Source: Pegea sp. RAD2-039
Taxonomy: Eukaryota; Chordata; Thaliacea; Salpida; Salpidae
DNA: 64,000 nucleotides
Reading direction: 5' to 3'
Assembly (NCBI GenBank): GCA_034620365.1
Contig: JAQGEQ010000339.1
Span: 248,001-312,000 of the forward strand
This document shows, one piece after another, positions 25,949 to 39,700 of this stretch. Position numbers and translations under genes: made by a program. Each line of letters begins with the position of its first letter. The stretch's first letter is position 1. The notes under the pieces were generated by a model, which saw only the letters and a program-made list of their open reading frames with translations, was not told where the DNA came from and searched no databases.

Positions 25949-26803
25949 CTATCTAAATGTATATTCATCATTAGATCTATCATCATCATCTGGGTTACAG
26001 GGGCAACAATAATACTCCACAAAACAAGTCTGATTATTTTCATTTTTTACCATACATTGTAAAGCTAAAAAACCTCTAAAGTCTACTCTTATTGACACTT
26101 TACTTGCTAAATTAATAGCTTTTAAGATTGGTCTTAACAAGTTCCATCTATAAAAACTTTCTTGTTTACGATTACATTCAAAATATTCTACCATATCAGA
26201 ATCTTTTTGTACATCATGATGACACTGTCCAAGGTCTCCTGTTGTTGAAAGTCGAAAATATGGCTTGTCAGGTGAAATAAGTACTTGTAAATAGTCACTT
26301 GTAGTATCAAGATCATTAAAAGCCTGCTTTAAACAATCAGCTATTAAAAGAACTTTATTAATTACATTGGTTGATGAAAATCCAAAGTCAAGAATAACAT
26401 CAGCTTCTTGTGTTTTAATAATACTCTCCATAACAATTCCATCTTCCTCTAATATTAATATCAAAGGTGTTCCGTAGCCATTATATGACATTTTTAAAGC
26501 TGTAGACCCCCTAGAAGTATTGCTAAACATGCTTAAACACTCTTGTAGAATATCAACATTTATTTTAAAGGCTACTGAGTTTTCTCTAAGAACATATTCT
26601 TGAAAAACTTGGTCTTGTATAAAAGCATTACCTTGAATACATTTAGAGTCTTCAACAGTTATTTTTAAACCATTTTCAGTCGCAAATATAGTTGCTGTAT
26701 CTTTAAACTGAACTGCTTTAAGTATATGATATATATTTTTTACATTGTTTATACTAGCAAAAAATATAGAATCACAATCAAACTCTTGACTAAGAATATT
26801 CAT
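25949..26803 (-). CDS. RAD1: RAD1 checkpoint clamp subunit
   Basis: Subunit of the 9-1-1 (RAD9-RAD1-HUS1) sliding clamp that is loaded at damaged DNA and activates ATR signalling in the nucleus. Intronless, 284 residues, the usual family length. The PCNA-like Rad1 fold is supported along the whole length: ILKAVQFKDTATIFATENGLKITVEDSKCIQGNAFI near the N-terminus (about residues 27-62; given here as one family landmark), STNVINKVLL and LQVLISPDKPYFRLSTTGDLG in the middle, DSDMVEYFECN, then KVSIRVDFRGFLALQ and CFVEYYCCP near the end, followed by an acidic tail. The ATG at 26803 begins MNILSQEFD and is the natural start. It is the upstream neighbour of eIF3M on the same strand. Confidence 0.95.
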   Translation of the reverse strand: MNILSQEFDCDSIFFASINNVKNIYHILKAVQFKDTATIFATENGLKITVEDSKCIQGNAFIQDQVFQEYVLRENSVAFKINVDILQECLSMFSNTSRGSTALKMSYNGYGTPLILILEEDGIVMESIIKTQEADVILDFGFSSTNVINKVLLIADCLKQAFNDLDTTSDYLQVLISPDKPYFRLSTTGDLGQCHHDVQKDSDMVEYFECNRKQESFYRWNLLRPILKAINLASKVSIRVDFRGFLALQCMVKNENNQTCFVEYYCCPCNPDDDDRSNDEYTFR

Positions 26804-28213
26804 TGCTACCTAATATAAAAGCTGTTAAAAGTATTTTAAGTTATTAAAAATTAAAAAAAAAGTATTTTATTATAATGTTATATTTAAACTTGATTATATA
26901 ATTATTATGAAAATAAGGCAAAAATGAAATTGAATCAATAATTATTAAAAATATTAATTTAACATACAATGAGCTTATAATATTGTTATAATCAAAATGT
27001 AATTATCTAACTTTTATTAATTTAAATCAAAATACTATTTTTCTAAAAAACTAAATAATTAAACAAAAATAATAAATTAATGAAACTAAATTCAACTTCA
27101 TAATATTCATTAAGTTCTGAGTTTAAAACTTCATTTTAGTTTTTATACTTTATATCTAAGTAAAAATTTAAAAGAAAAATTATTAATTAATCTTCAAAAT
27201 ACTTTTTTTGTTTATAATAAAGTTCTTCAAAATGAATGAAATTATCAAATGATAGTGTAATAAAAATTTCAAACAATAATATTGATTTCAAAAATAAATT
27301 TAATTGAAGAGAAGTATATATTAGGGGATATAAAACTTATAAAAGAGCTAAAATATATTTCTGATATATACATGAATATAGGCAACACATTATAATTATT
27401 TTATGTTTATAAATTGAAGGTAACAGATAGAAGCCTAAAGTATAAGTAGTTATTAAAATTGAATTCTTTAATTAAGATAAAATTGTTCATTAAAAATATC
27501 TCTAATAAAATTGAAAAAAGCTAACTTAAATTAAAAAAAAAAGATAAAAAAATAATAAATCATTTCATTATTATTAAAACCAATAATTTTCTTATTAGTT
27601 TTTTTTCAATTTTTATTAAGTAATGAGTATGAAAAAATTATCAAATATATAAAACGACAATAAATCTTTTCAAATTTTATACTGTCAAATAAAAAATTTA
27701 ACAGTATGATAAAAAAGATAAAATGAAAACTAATTTATTAACTTTCTATAAAATTAAAACATAAAATGGATAAGTATTTCAACAGAGAAAATTTTTACAA
27801 GACACATCAAATACTTCAACGAAAATGATGAAAAAAATTAGAAACAAATGTGGCATGAAATGAATGTTTTTGACCATTTACAAAAATAACTAACCATATA
27901 AGTTTTTAATAAAAATTCGGTTGCTGATAAAAAAATATAATACAAAAAATCAAAATTAAATTTTAATTATTAATTTTTTTTATAATCGAGGCTAAAGTAT
28001 AAAGTCGATGGTCTATTATAAGCGAAAGTTAGTTTAGGTTTTTTGAGAAAGTGAAAACTATTTAAATACCACGTAAAAGTATTTTAGTCAATTTTATATT
28101 GTATCTTATAAATAACGTACAGTTAATTTTTGGTAATTTATTGTTTAAATTTTGCATCTGATTTCTACAAACAGTTTAACTACAAACATTTTTCAAAATC
28201 AATAGTTAAAATA
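26804..28213. other. AT-rich spacer upstream of RAD1
   Basis: Extremely A+T-rich with long A and T runs. No gene, RNA or repeat family is visible. The RAD1 promoter should lie at the left edge. Confidence 0.6.
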
Positions 28214-28500
28214 TTACAAAAAAAATTCCATAAGAAACCCAGGTAGAAGTTTGACACTGCACTCAGTGTCGTTCTGGCAGTTCCTGCAAAGCCAGCTAGA
28301 CGCAGCCGCATTAGTCCTTCTATTCCACTGTTGAACCTTGTCGGCGTTGAGAATGCCGATTTCTGAGACGCCAGCTCGGCGTAGCCGCATCAGTCTGTCT
28401 AGTTCACTGCCTTGTTGGTGTAAAGAGTGAAATCCTACCGCACGGGCAACAGCTGGATCTCCGTGCTTTCTGCCCTGGCACATATGCACGGCCGTTCTCG
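28214..28500. repeat. GC-rich island with internal ~80-bp duplication
   Basis: About half G+C, standing alone in DNA that is mostly A+T. Two similar units lie in tandem, about 28281-28356 and 28361-28430; both contain agcc-gcat-agtc and cactg-cttgt sequence in the same order. On the minus strand a 91-codon frame covers it (from 28489), and each unit can be read as L/D-x-L-MRLR-x-AG, but in different frames, so the duplication is not kept as one protein. I do not recognise a family. It may be a transposon fragment, a transferred segment or an assembly intrusion; not called as a gene. Confidence 0.45.
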
Positions 28501-30644
28501 GTGAAAAATAGATAAAATAATTTCATTTTTACTGTATTTAGAAATTATATAGAACTAGTTTAATGTAAAATAATTGAGAATAACATCACTTTTGATTTGT
28601 AAGAGTTTTGATCTCTAAAGAAAAAGACCATAAAAAGCAGCTTGGAAATTAACTTCTTTCGATACTAGTTATATGTGAAATAGTATATTTATAGAATATC
28701 TGTTTGTTGTTGAAAAATACTTTGATTTTGTCACAAGGAAAGCTAGCTAAAACTTCAAGTGAGAATAAAATATTAAATAAGAGCAAGGCTGATTAGGCTC
28801 TTTTATTAATTATATTCTTTATTTAGTAAAATAAGAATTGATTTTAAGTAAAAACTTGTTTCATATTTTGTAAAACCTAAGATTTAACTTCAAGAAAACT
28901 TTTAAGCGTACGGAGTATCTAAGTTTCTGATGGTGTACATGCTCCTGAAAAAAATTTTATTTAGTAATTAATGATAAATAATCATGTAGGTATTCTTCTT
29001 CTAATATCTGTAAAACTTAATTCTCTATAAATTGATCTCCCTGCTTCTATTTACATAATTTCATCTTTTGTTGAATATTGCAAGAAGTATTTAAATTTTA
29101 TAATTATTTAGATGACCACCAGTTTTGAATTTATTATTATTTTTTTTTTTTTTGTTAATTTAACCTGCTTATTTAATAATTTACTATCTTTCAATAAAAA
29201 ATTATTAGTAAGTAAGCTTTACATCGATAATTTTTTGATTTCATAATGCTTTTGAAAATATAGTTCATAGTTAATTCGAAAATTATATGTTAATTAAAAA
29301 GTATTTTCATTAGTCCAAAGCGTTTAAAACAATATAAGTTTTTCGTTAATTCATCAGTATATTTTTGTTATCTGATGTGCCGTCTACTGAATTAGAAATT
29401 AAGTAAACTTTTAATGAAAGTTAACTATAAGTTGTAACAATATTTAGATTAATGCTTTTGTTGATTTTAATATTAAATATGTAAGATAAATTCGTACAAT
29501 CTCAGGGTATATTTGCTATAACCCATTTTGACTCATTTTATGCAAGTAAGCTTTAACTGAATAGCAATTAACTAATTTCACTGTGATATTATTCTTACCG
29601 TTCTGTTTAATTATAGTTTTTTTTAATATAATCACTTTGATATTATTTGTATAATTTTTATTTTTGAGCTTTATTCGTTAGATTTTTGAAATAGATCACT
29701 ATTCAGTTCCAGTAAATTTTCAACCATGAAAAGAAAAATTTAAGGAAATTAACAACCCATTGATAATGCCTGATTACTAGAAAGTTTTATTATATTTGAA
29801 AGTGTAAAGTAAATAGATTTTGTTTTCAATTTTTTAAAAATTATGCAACAGTTCTAGTTTGTTTAAAACGTGCCTCCTGTGGTTTGATCATTTTATTTAT
29901 TTGATGTATGGCTACAAATAACAAATTATACAGCTCTTATAACAGACATAAAACAATCTGACTACAGAAAAAATATAAAAACTGCAGAGGTAAAGAACAA
30001 AATAAGATAATGAGCGAATAAAGTATATTTGGTTTATTATAGTATTAAAGTTTTTATTTATCAAAATTTTATCATTTATTTTTAAATCCTGTTGATATTT
30101 ACACTATTAGTTATAATCAGTATTGTATATAGTTGTTACAATCTTATAGTGTTACAATATAATAAGTTTTATATAAGAAAAATATTTTTAATATCTTTTA
30201 AGAAATATAACTTTAGAATATGAGTAATAAGGTAATGTTATAACTGCAAGAATATCCATATATATTTTTTCTATTTATCATAAAAGTTTTTCTTTTTCAT
30301 TTTAGGTTTCCATATGATTATGTACTTATATTATGCTGGTATAATAATATATATTTAGTCTATGTTTATATATAAATGTATACTGGTTTTTTCATGAATT
30401 TAGTATAATAGTCTTTTTTAAATATTATGTTTATATGTGATTTTAATTTTATCATTATATTCTTGTTACATATATTGGTTTGATTGATATAAATTTATGA
30501 GTTTTACTAAGTCATACATTAAAATTGTTTATAGTATTCATCTATAAATCCATTTATCTTACTTTTATAATTAGTCTTCTTTGACTTTTTAACTAATCTT
30601 TAATTCAGCAAAACAGGTTTAATGTATAAATCATAATATTACTA
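28501..30644. other. AT-rich spacer upstream of the zinc-finger gene
   Basis: No coding sequence supported. Acceptor-like sites TTTTCATTTTAG (about 30294-30305) and TTTAATTCAG (about 30600-30608) precede the zinc-finger ATG and may mark a 5' UTR exon of that gene. Confidence 0.5.
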
Positions 30645-33191
30645 ATGGATAAAGACAGATTTTCTGAATTGACTGAATATATGGAAAGCAATAACACACA
30701 CTTAGCATTAGTAACTAACAGTGAAAATTCAAATAATGGTAATGTTAAAGAAGTGATTTTGCCAGAAGAAAACTTTCAAGAACTAGTTTCTGCTTTACTT
30801 GAAAAAGGAAGATTAGACATAAGCACTTTAGAAGGTAATATAGAGCTTTTAGATACCTCACAATTGCCCTCAAGCTTAAATATTGAAAATAACTCTCAAG
30901 ACATGAAATCTGATTTAAATTTTGCTGAAGTCCAATCTCTTTTTGATCTCTCTGATGCAGGATCTTTTAAATCTCGTGGAAATGCATACTCATATCAATT
31001 AGGTGACGAGCTAAAGTTTGTTTCTGTTAATTCACAAGATTTAAACTTTTGTAACAGAAGTGATGGAAGCACATTTACTAACTATCTCAATACTTCAGCT
31101 TCAGACACTTTAACAACTGATGATATTGTTACATTAGACTCTACAAGTCTTCTAAAAGAATCTTTAAATTATGAAAAAGTTAAAAGTAAAGAAATCAGTT
31201 CTAACTGGAACTCATCTGATCTTCTAAAAGAAAATTCAGCTCTTGAAATATCCTTATTAAAAAAGTCTAAAGGAAAAGAGTTTCCAAACTTAGCTTCAAC
31301 CTCTCAAGAACAACTTTTAAATAAAGAAAAAAATGTTTCTGCTCAACCTCAAGTGATAGTAGAAGTTGAACAACAAGCAGATCATGTTAAAGAGCCATAT
31401 TCTGTTGAAGTTAGTATTTTAGATGATACTTCTGAACAAATTGAAGAAGGTAGTAAGTCATATACTTGTTCAGTTTGTTCATCTTTAAGTGCAACTAAAG
31501 TCACTTATTCAGCTGCTGATCTAGTTAAGCATTGTATGCAATATCATAAAAAGACTCATAGACCTTTTAGTTGTTTCTTTCCTGGTTGTACTTGGACTTT
31601 TGAAAGTAATTATAAACTTCAGAGGCATATGGATACTCATGTTAAAGAAAAAAAGTTTAAGTGTACTTTTCCTGGTTGTAAAAAAGTCTTTTCAAACAAA
31701 TATAATTTAAAAGTCCATGGTCTTTTACATAGAAGTGTTCTGTGTAACATTTGTATGAAGAACTTTAATGGAAAAAAAGAACATCAGTTGCATATGAGGA
31801 AAGAACATAATATCGGGCCTAAATTCAAATGTACTGTTTGTAAACAGAATTTCACCTCACAGCAAGCTCTTATACAGCATCAGTCTACACATGATCCCAA
31901 TAAAATAAAACCTATATGTGTTCAGTGCAATAAAGAGTTTCGAAGTTTTGCAGATTTAAAAGAACACCATAACAAACATATTGGTGAAAGACCTTTTAAA
32001 TGTAGCTTATGTGATTGGGACTTTACTTGTCATTCAAGATTGATGCGTCATATGAATATTCATAATAAGGTTAAAAATATAAAATGTCCAATTTGTAAAA
32101 AAGCTTTTCATAGAAATGAACATCTTTTGAGTCATATAAAAGTCCACATATCTTCTGATGCTTCTAACTCAAATGATGATAAAGAAAAGTTTATTCGTGA
32201 ACAATTAGCTAAAGCTTTAGGAAAAAGTAAAATGTATTATCAGTGTAAGTATGGGCTTTGTACGGAAGGGTTTCTATCATTTCATCGTTATAAGAGACAT
32301 ATGGTTCTAGTACATGGACAATCAACAAATGAAAATCAGGAAAAGAAAACAAAAATAAGTTTAGATAAAGTTTCTTCTCCAATTCGTGATGAAAGTATAA
32401 ATTTTGAATCAGAAGATTGCCAGATCATCAACAATTTGGAGACTAGTGAAAGTTTTGATTCACATTTATCAAAGCCTGAAAATGGTGTTTCATCCACTAA
32501 AAACTTAATAGATGATATTGAATATGAAGCAAGTAACTCACAATTCAATTTTGAAATTACTGCTGATAGAGATGAATGGCAAAATTCTCTCTCTCAACAA
32601 CTATCTCTTGGTTCCAGTGAAAGCATAACTTCTTCACAATCTATGACACCTTCAACTAAACTCAAGATTCTTCCATCTACTTATCAGAGTTTTTTCAATG
32701 AAAATAATAAACCAGATGATTTCAACATTTTAGACTCAAACAATACCTTATGTAGTGGATTAAGACAAACTTCAATAGCTACAACATTAGAAAACTTTTC
32801 TGATTATAAGATGGATGATTTAAATGAAAGTTTTGTGTCAGAAAGTGATGAAATATTAAGACAATATATACAGTCATCTAGTCTTCAAGAAGCTACATCT
32901 GAAGAAGTGAAATCATCTATTGAGTTAGATGATAATATTGAAGAGTATTATGTTGATGAAAATTCTGGCTCATATCAAACAAGTGGACCTAGTTTGTTGG
33001 ATAGCTCCTCACATGATCCTTGTTATGTGATTCCAGTCACTGAGAATAATGTAATGTCATCACACTTGAGTCCTAGTTTAGTTCTAAACTCTGATCTTAA
33101 TGATATTGATGATAATTCTTCTTCATTTCTCATCAATGATAATCTTTCATCTATTTCTAGCATGACTATAAACCTAAGTGACTTGAAATAG
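30645..33191 (+). CDS. Nine-finger C2H2 zinc-finger protein, ZXD-like
   Basis: Probable nuclear DNA-binding regulator, 848 residues in a single coding exon. Residues 1-270 are acidic and Ser/Asn-rich. Nine C2H2 fingers follow: about 275-300, 310-332, 340-362, 367-388, 396-416, 425-445, 453-473, 481-501 and 534-557. Fingers 2 and 3 have the longer Cys-x4-Cys FPGC knuckle (CFFPGCTWTF, CTFPGCKKVF, YNLKVH), resembling the opening fingers of the ZXD family; finger 7 follows a TGEKP-like IGERPFKC linker. The C-terminal 290 residues are acidic, Ser/Asp/Asn-rich and could be an activation region. ZXD assignment is tentative because its usual ten-finger array with uniform GC knuckles is not matched. 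The ATG at 30645 is the first in the frame. Confidence 0.85.
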   Translation: MDKDRFSELTEYMESNNTHLALVTNSENSNNGNVKEVILPEENFQELVSALLEKGRLDISTLEGNIELLDTSQLPSSLNIENNSQDMKSDLNFAEVQSLFDLSDAGSFKSRGNAYSYQLGDELKFVSVNSQDLNFCNRSDGSTFTNYLNTSASDTLTTDDIVTLDSTSLLKESLNYEKVKSKEISSNWNSSDLLKENSALEISLLKKSKGKEFPNLASTSQEQLLNKEKNVSAQPQVIVEVEQQADHVKEPYSVEVSILDDTSEQIEEGSKSYTCSVCSSLSATKVTYSAADLVKHCMQYHKKTHRPFSCFFPGCTWTFESNYKLQRHMDTHVKEKKFKCTFPGCKKVFSNKYNLKVHGLLHRSVLCNICMKNFNGKKEHQLHMRKEHNIGPKFKCTVCKQNFTSQQALIQHQSTHDPNKIKPICVQCNKEFRSFADLKEHHNKHIGERPFKCSLCDWDFTCHSRLMRHMNIHNKVKNIKCPICKKAFHRNEHLLSHIKVHISSDASNSNDDKEKFIREQLAKALGKSKMYYQCKYGLCTEGFLSFHRYKRHMVLVHGQSTNENQEKKTKISLDKVSSPIRDESINFESEDCQIINNLETSESFDSHLSKPENGVSSTKNLIDDIEYEASNSQFNFEITADRDEWQNSLSQQLSLGSSESITSSQSMTPSTKLKILPSTYQSFFNENNKPDDFNILDSNNTLCSGLRQTSIATTLENFSDYKMDDLNESFVSESDEILRQYIQSSSLQEATSEEVKSSIELDDNIEEYYVDENSGSYQTSGPSLLDSSSHDPCYVIPVTENNVMSSHLSPSLVLNSDLNDIDDNSSSFLINDNLSSISSMTINLSDLK

Positions 33192-33599
33192 TTGATGTTT
33201 ATTGTTCTATTAACTTATTTATATTTGCTCAACTTATTTAATATTTATTGCAATTAAGTAGTCTCTATCATTTATCAAATTTACTTTCTCAATTTTTAAG
33301 ATCATCTAACACACATTTTATTTATTTATATTTTTCAAGTTTCTGCAAGCAAACTTTTTTGAGTTTTTTTTAATCGTGATAAAGTTGATTTATCTAGATG
33401 CTTACAACTGTTAGCTTTTTGGTTCTTTTTTCTTGCCATTATCTGATACTAACAAATTGATTATTATATATTAGATCTTTTAGTATCTATAACAGTTTTG
33501 ATAAATTTTATTCTAATTCTTTACCTGTGGTCAAAAATTGTTTGCAGAATTTCATTTTTTTATAACTTTGATGTGTTTTAGAAATTTCAATTTTGGTTT
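33192..33599. other. 3' flank of the zinc-finger gene
   Basis: T-rich sequence that should contain the zinc-finger gene 3' UTR. Nothing else is visible. Confidence 0.5.
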
Positions 33600-34460
33600 G
33601 ATAGAATTTATTGTAGGAAAAGTGCAGATGTTCGCCCTTGATGAGATTGAGTGGACTGACAGCTACATGTGGAGGACATTCAACATTGTCACTTTGGCAG
33701 GACACTCTGAATCGTAAAGGATGTAGAAGATAGTAAACGAAAACACACTTAGTTCAAAACAAACTTAAGAAATTAAAACATCCAATGAAAGTGACCAGAC
33801 TAACTGAAAGTGATCGGTCAGTGCTGCACATTAGTAAGGGACATCTCTAGCATCTCCATCATCCAACACACCTGCTGCAATTACATCTTTCTCTTGCTAG
33901 TTCTGTGAAGAAACTGTCTCCAGCCTCATTGCCTGGTACCCTTGCACCTCATCTGGATATATGATCCATCTCTTTCAGAGATCCATCATACTCCCTTTCG
34001 GCATAAACTGCAACTCTTGGGAAGGAGTCTGGAGACTTGAAGGAGTCTGGAGACATATCTTTGGTAGATTTTTTGGTGCTGTACCTCTCTACCAAGTTCT
34101 TCAGTCCTCTCCTTTCTCAAGTTGATCAAAACTTTGTCTATGTTCGTGCCCCTTACATACAAAAGACCGATAAGCCTTGCAACTACCCGCTTAGTGATCC
34201 ATGTCAGACCTGCCCACTTTCAAACCTGTGGAAGTTCAGATACTCGACATAAGAACTGTGATTGGCTATCTCTCTTAGAAATCTGAGAACCTCCAAGTGC
34301 TGTGACTTATCAGGGGCGCTTTTGCCAGGCTTCTTCTGCACATCCTGATTAACCTATAACATCTGGGACACTTACTCAGCACCCATCACGGTTTTTTCAC
34401 TTGAATCATTCCCTAAATGCATCATCTGTTCCATTTCAGTCAACTGTATCATCTAATCCC
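33600..34460. repeat. GC-richer decayed element with 18-bp tandem repeat
   Basis: Distinctly less AT-rich than its flanks. Frames on both strands are broken by stops; a minus-strand reading gives a coding-like but interrupted stretch (residues like SPDSFPRVAVYAEREYDGS), suggesting a dead mobile element. An 18-bp unit beginning GAAGGAGTCTGGAGAC is repeated directly at 34021-34038 and 34039-34054. No family could be named. The 71-codon plus-strand frame at 34037-34252 is not considered a gene. Confidence 0.4.
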
Positions 34461-34991
34461 TGATAAGCTGTATGATTTTTTGAAAAAAGCCAAAATGTCT
34501 ACATGAAAAGTAGAAATTAAAAAAATGAAACAATTGAATTCAGAGAAAACAATCTTTTCAAATCTTAGTTTCATCTTATATCAGCGACAACTGTTTTATT
34601 ATTTGAGAATTTCTGATTTTAAAAAATTCAAATAAAATACCAAAGAGTTTTTCTATTTGTTAGATACTTAATCATGTGAAGATCACCTTCGTTTGCTCCT
34701 GAGATGACAAATAGAAATATTCTGTAATTAATACAATAATATGCAAATGTATTTATAAAAGCAATATCTTCAAGAAAAAAACTATTTTAATATTTATTTG
34801 ATTATTAAATAATTATCGATTATTTTTGTCTGTTACTTGCTAGTTAATAATTATTTTTTAAATTTTTACTTTTGTATTACGACCTCTTAATCTTTTATTA
34901 TTTAAACAACTTTCTAGTCTATCTTTAATTTGTATCTTATATTTTTTTATAGTTTATAAAACGCTTTTTAAAGTTATCATTGAATTGAAGC

Positions 34992-36266
<1,275 letters not shown>

Positions 36267-36742
36267 AGTTTGTTGTTTCACTCAGTGAAAAGATAGTTAA
36301 TAGGTTGTTTCCTTTTTCTTAATAAATTCAAACATTTGTTGTCGTTTTGATGTTTTATGCTTCTGAACATAAACTGATTACATCTCGTCTTGTCTGAGTC
36401 ACTATTTGTTTACTTCAAAACTATTTTAATCGATTATAACTGAATATCCTAAGATCTTTACTAAGAGGTAGCCATTAATTATTTGATGTAAAAGTTATTC
36501 TTAACGATACTTAAATAAACAAGTTCTGTTTGACACCACAAAATGTACATCAGCAACATTTACTTTAAATTTGTTGGCAATTGAATTATTAAACAGTTTG
36601 TAGTTATTAGAACCAAAATTAAACCTTCAATTACATGTTTAATTACGATGTTGAAAACCAAGTGGGTGTTGTTTTTATTTTTACAAATTCTTCCAACATT
36701 AAAATCAACATCAATAAAGTCAAAAAAAAATTCAATTAAAGT
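36267..36742. other. Convergent intergenic region RPB6 / MAM gene A
   Basis: Contains the 3' UTRs of two convergent genes. TTCTTAATAAATTC just after the RPB6 stop (about 36319-36332) offers AATAAA for RPB6. Nothing else seen. Confidence 0.5.
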
Positions 36743-39700
36743 TCAAGGTCTGTATAGTTGAAAATCTGAAATAAAAATATTTTTTAAAACTAAAATAAAA
36801 ACAGTTTTTAAGTGAAAATTTAAACAATATAGAATTTCACTGGGTGAATATTTTGGAATTTCAGACAGCAAACATACAATCAGCTATTTTCAAAATTACT
36901 TAAATATCCGAAAATTATTTTAAGTAATGTAAATAAAAGGTTTAAACAAATTTAGAAAATATTTTAATTATTAGTTTACTAGTATTAATTTTTAATTATA
37001 AATCTTTATAATAAGATTCATAGCGTAAAAAGCAAATAATTTACCACAATTTAAAAACGAGATGTTATCCAAAAGAATAAAAACTTCAATATTTTTCTCA
37101 ACAATCGCCTGAAACTCAAAATATAATATTTCTTTATCGACTGATTTGATATCTATTTCAACAGTCTGCCAATTAGTATTTTTCTTGGAAATCTTTTGAC
37201 TCCAAAGTGTTTTTTGATGTTCAAAATTTTCAATTTGAGTTTTTCCAAACTTTTGAACTAAACTTATCACAGTTTCCTAAAAAGGTAAAAATATTTATAT
37301 CAAAGAAGTAATTTCTTTCTTGTTTTCACTAAACATAGATGTGACTGATAACAGAAAATAGTATTATCAAAATAAACAAATTATTGTTTGCTGATCTTTT
37401 TGTAAAATATTTTTTAAGAGCTTAATCTTTTTACATTCAAAGCCACATATATCTCAATAAATGTCAAAATTGTTTTTGTTTAATCTTAATTTAATAAATT
37501 ATTTATAGAAAACTTTTGTAAACATCAAAAAATTTCAAAGTTCTTTTTATAATTTATATTTTATTGATTCAAGTTTTTTTATACTAATTAAATAAAATTA
37601 TATATGAAGTGAAAAACAGCTTTTAACAGACTTTAATCTTTATTTAATATTTAAAACAAGAGAAGCTTGAATAATGGACTTTTTTTAACATTATTTATCT
37701 TTCTGGTGTTAGTACCTATAGTAGTTACAAGTACTAATCTACAAAATCAAACTGTTTGCAAAAAATAATAAAAATAAAAGTTCTTTTTCGTAGAATACTG
37801 TTAAACAAAGTAAATAAAAAATACTCTTACTACATAAAGAGAATTGGAAAGATAATCAAACTGAACGCTGCAAGTACAATTTTTACTGGAAGAAACCCAC
37901 GGACTTCTGAAATATGTTTCTTCAGTTTCAAAGTCGGCATAAAGGAATAAACCAAACTGATTATGATCTGATATTAAATAAAAATGTTTTAAAGTCAATT
38001 GAGATATTTTATTGGGTATAATGTATTTTATTGTAACAATATTGAAAAAGTTCTTACTGGAATGATTATAATTCATTATTTCCCAATCTCTTAGCCTCCA
38101 CCCATTAGAGCTTTTATTGGAAAAATCCACATCAATTAAACCTTTTCCTTAAAATAGATTTACTCATTAGACAAACTTTTAAAATAAATGTACAATTTAA
38201 AAGTCATAATGCAGCTTCAAATTGGTTGTAAATGTTTTATGATGACATTTTAAAACTTATATTACTGCAAAATTAACTTTGAAAAATATTTAAGTATTTT
38301 GCGGAGTAATATCAGTTACTTTAAACTATTCGTTAATTTAAAAACTTTAAACCATTTGAATTGCAGCATGAAACCAGTTTGGTTTCCATGTTTATTTCGT
38401 CAATTGCTACAGTTGAATTCAAACCACAAACATCATAAGAACTACAAATTCCATGGTTAGCAACTACAGCTTCAATTACAAACTGTAAAAAAATATTTAA
38501 ATACCAGATGATCCCTAAAAAATTTCCACTTACATGAAACTCATTAAAATCTTCTGGAATGTTACATGTTACTTTGTCAAAAGTCCAAGTGAAACTAGGT
38601 GTTGTAAACTGAACAAGTGGTTTAGAATTTGATACAAATCTTATATAATCTGAATCCTTAGGAACAAGATAGACCCGTATGGAAGTATTTGTACAAATGA
38701 TTGTATGATAAAAAGATAAAATTACTATTCTGGAATCAGTAGCTCGAAGAAGAGGCGAAATTAAATAAGCTTTAGTTGTTTTTTGTTTTCTGTTTAAGTT
38801 TCCACTTAAGAGCATGAAGTATTTTGCACCTAATGGTTTACTGATTACTCCTCTATTTAGACATAGTTTTGAATTAGTATTTTCTTTCAAAATAAGCTCT
38901 CCAAAATCTTCATTATTTGGTGCAAGTTTCCACCAATCACAATGAAACTTTGACCCTTTTACGTATTCTAAACTACATCGATTATATTGATAATCGTCGA
39001 CATTTAACAGTTTTGGGACTATCTCTCCATAAGCTCTTAACTCTACGTTCAGAGGGCTATAGATTATTTCTACTTCAAAAACGAGACTTAAAGAGCTAAG
39101 AACTTCTATTTCAGATTCTATCATCAAATAAACGGCAGAGTTATTTCGAAAAAAATCTCTTGCAACAAACGTTAATTGATTTTGATCATGAAAGATTGGT
39201 TTTCCGTCAAACTTTATATTATTAAGTGAGAATAGATTAATGCTGTATATGTTTGAAGAGGCATTAAAGTTTACTCTTAAGCTAGAAACTCCATTGGGCA
39301 AAAGATAAAGAGAAGTTTTTAGGTAAATTCTTTTATAGGGAGCTTGATCTAGGAGTATAAAAAACGTTAATTGAATAAGCAGCAATAATTATGGAGTCAT
39401 TACCCTTGATTAATAACCAACGTTGTTTGTTCCCATGTTCACATACAAGATTAAATTTTGTGTCTTCATTTATATACCCACAATACTTCTTCTCGAAATC
39501 TATCAAGATTAATTCCAATCATGAGTTTTAAGTCAATATTTAGTAGAACTTACCCACAGATACATTAGTTTGGATACATGATGTGTCTGCACATATACTT
39601 CCTGATAATACATTCATCAAAATTAGATTATTCATAAAAACAGGCTGGTAGTTCTCTTTCAGTTTATCGAATAAATTCACCGATTTGTTAATTTATTTCA

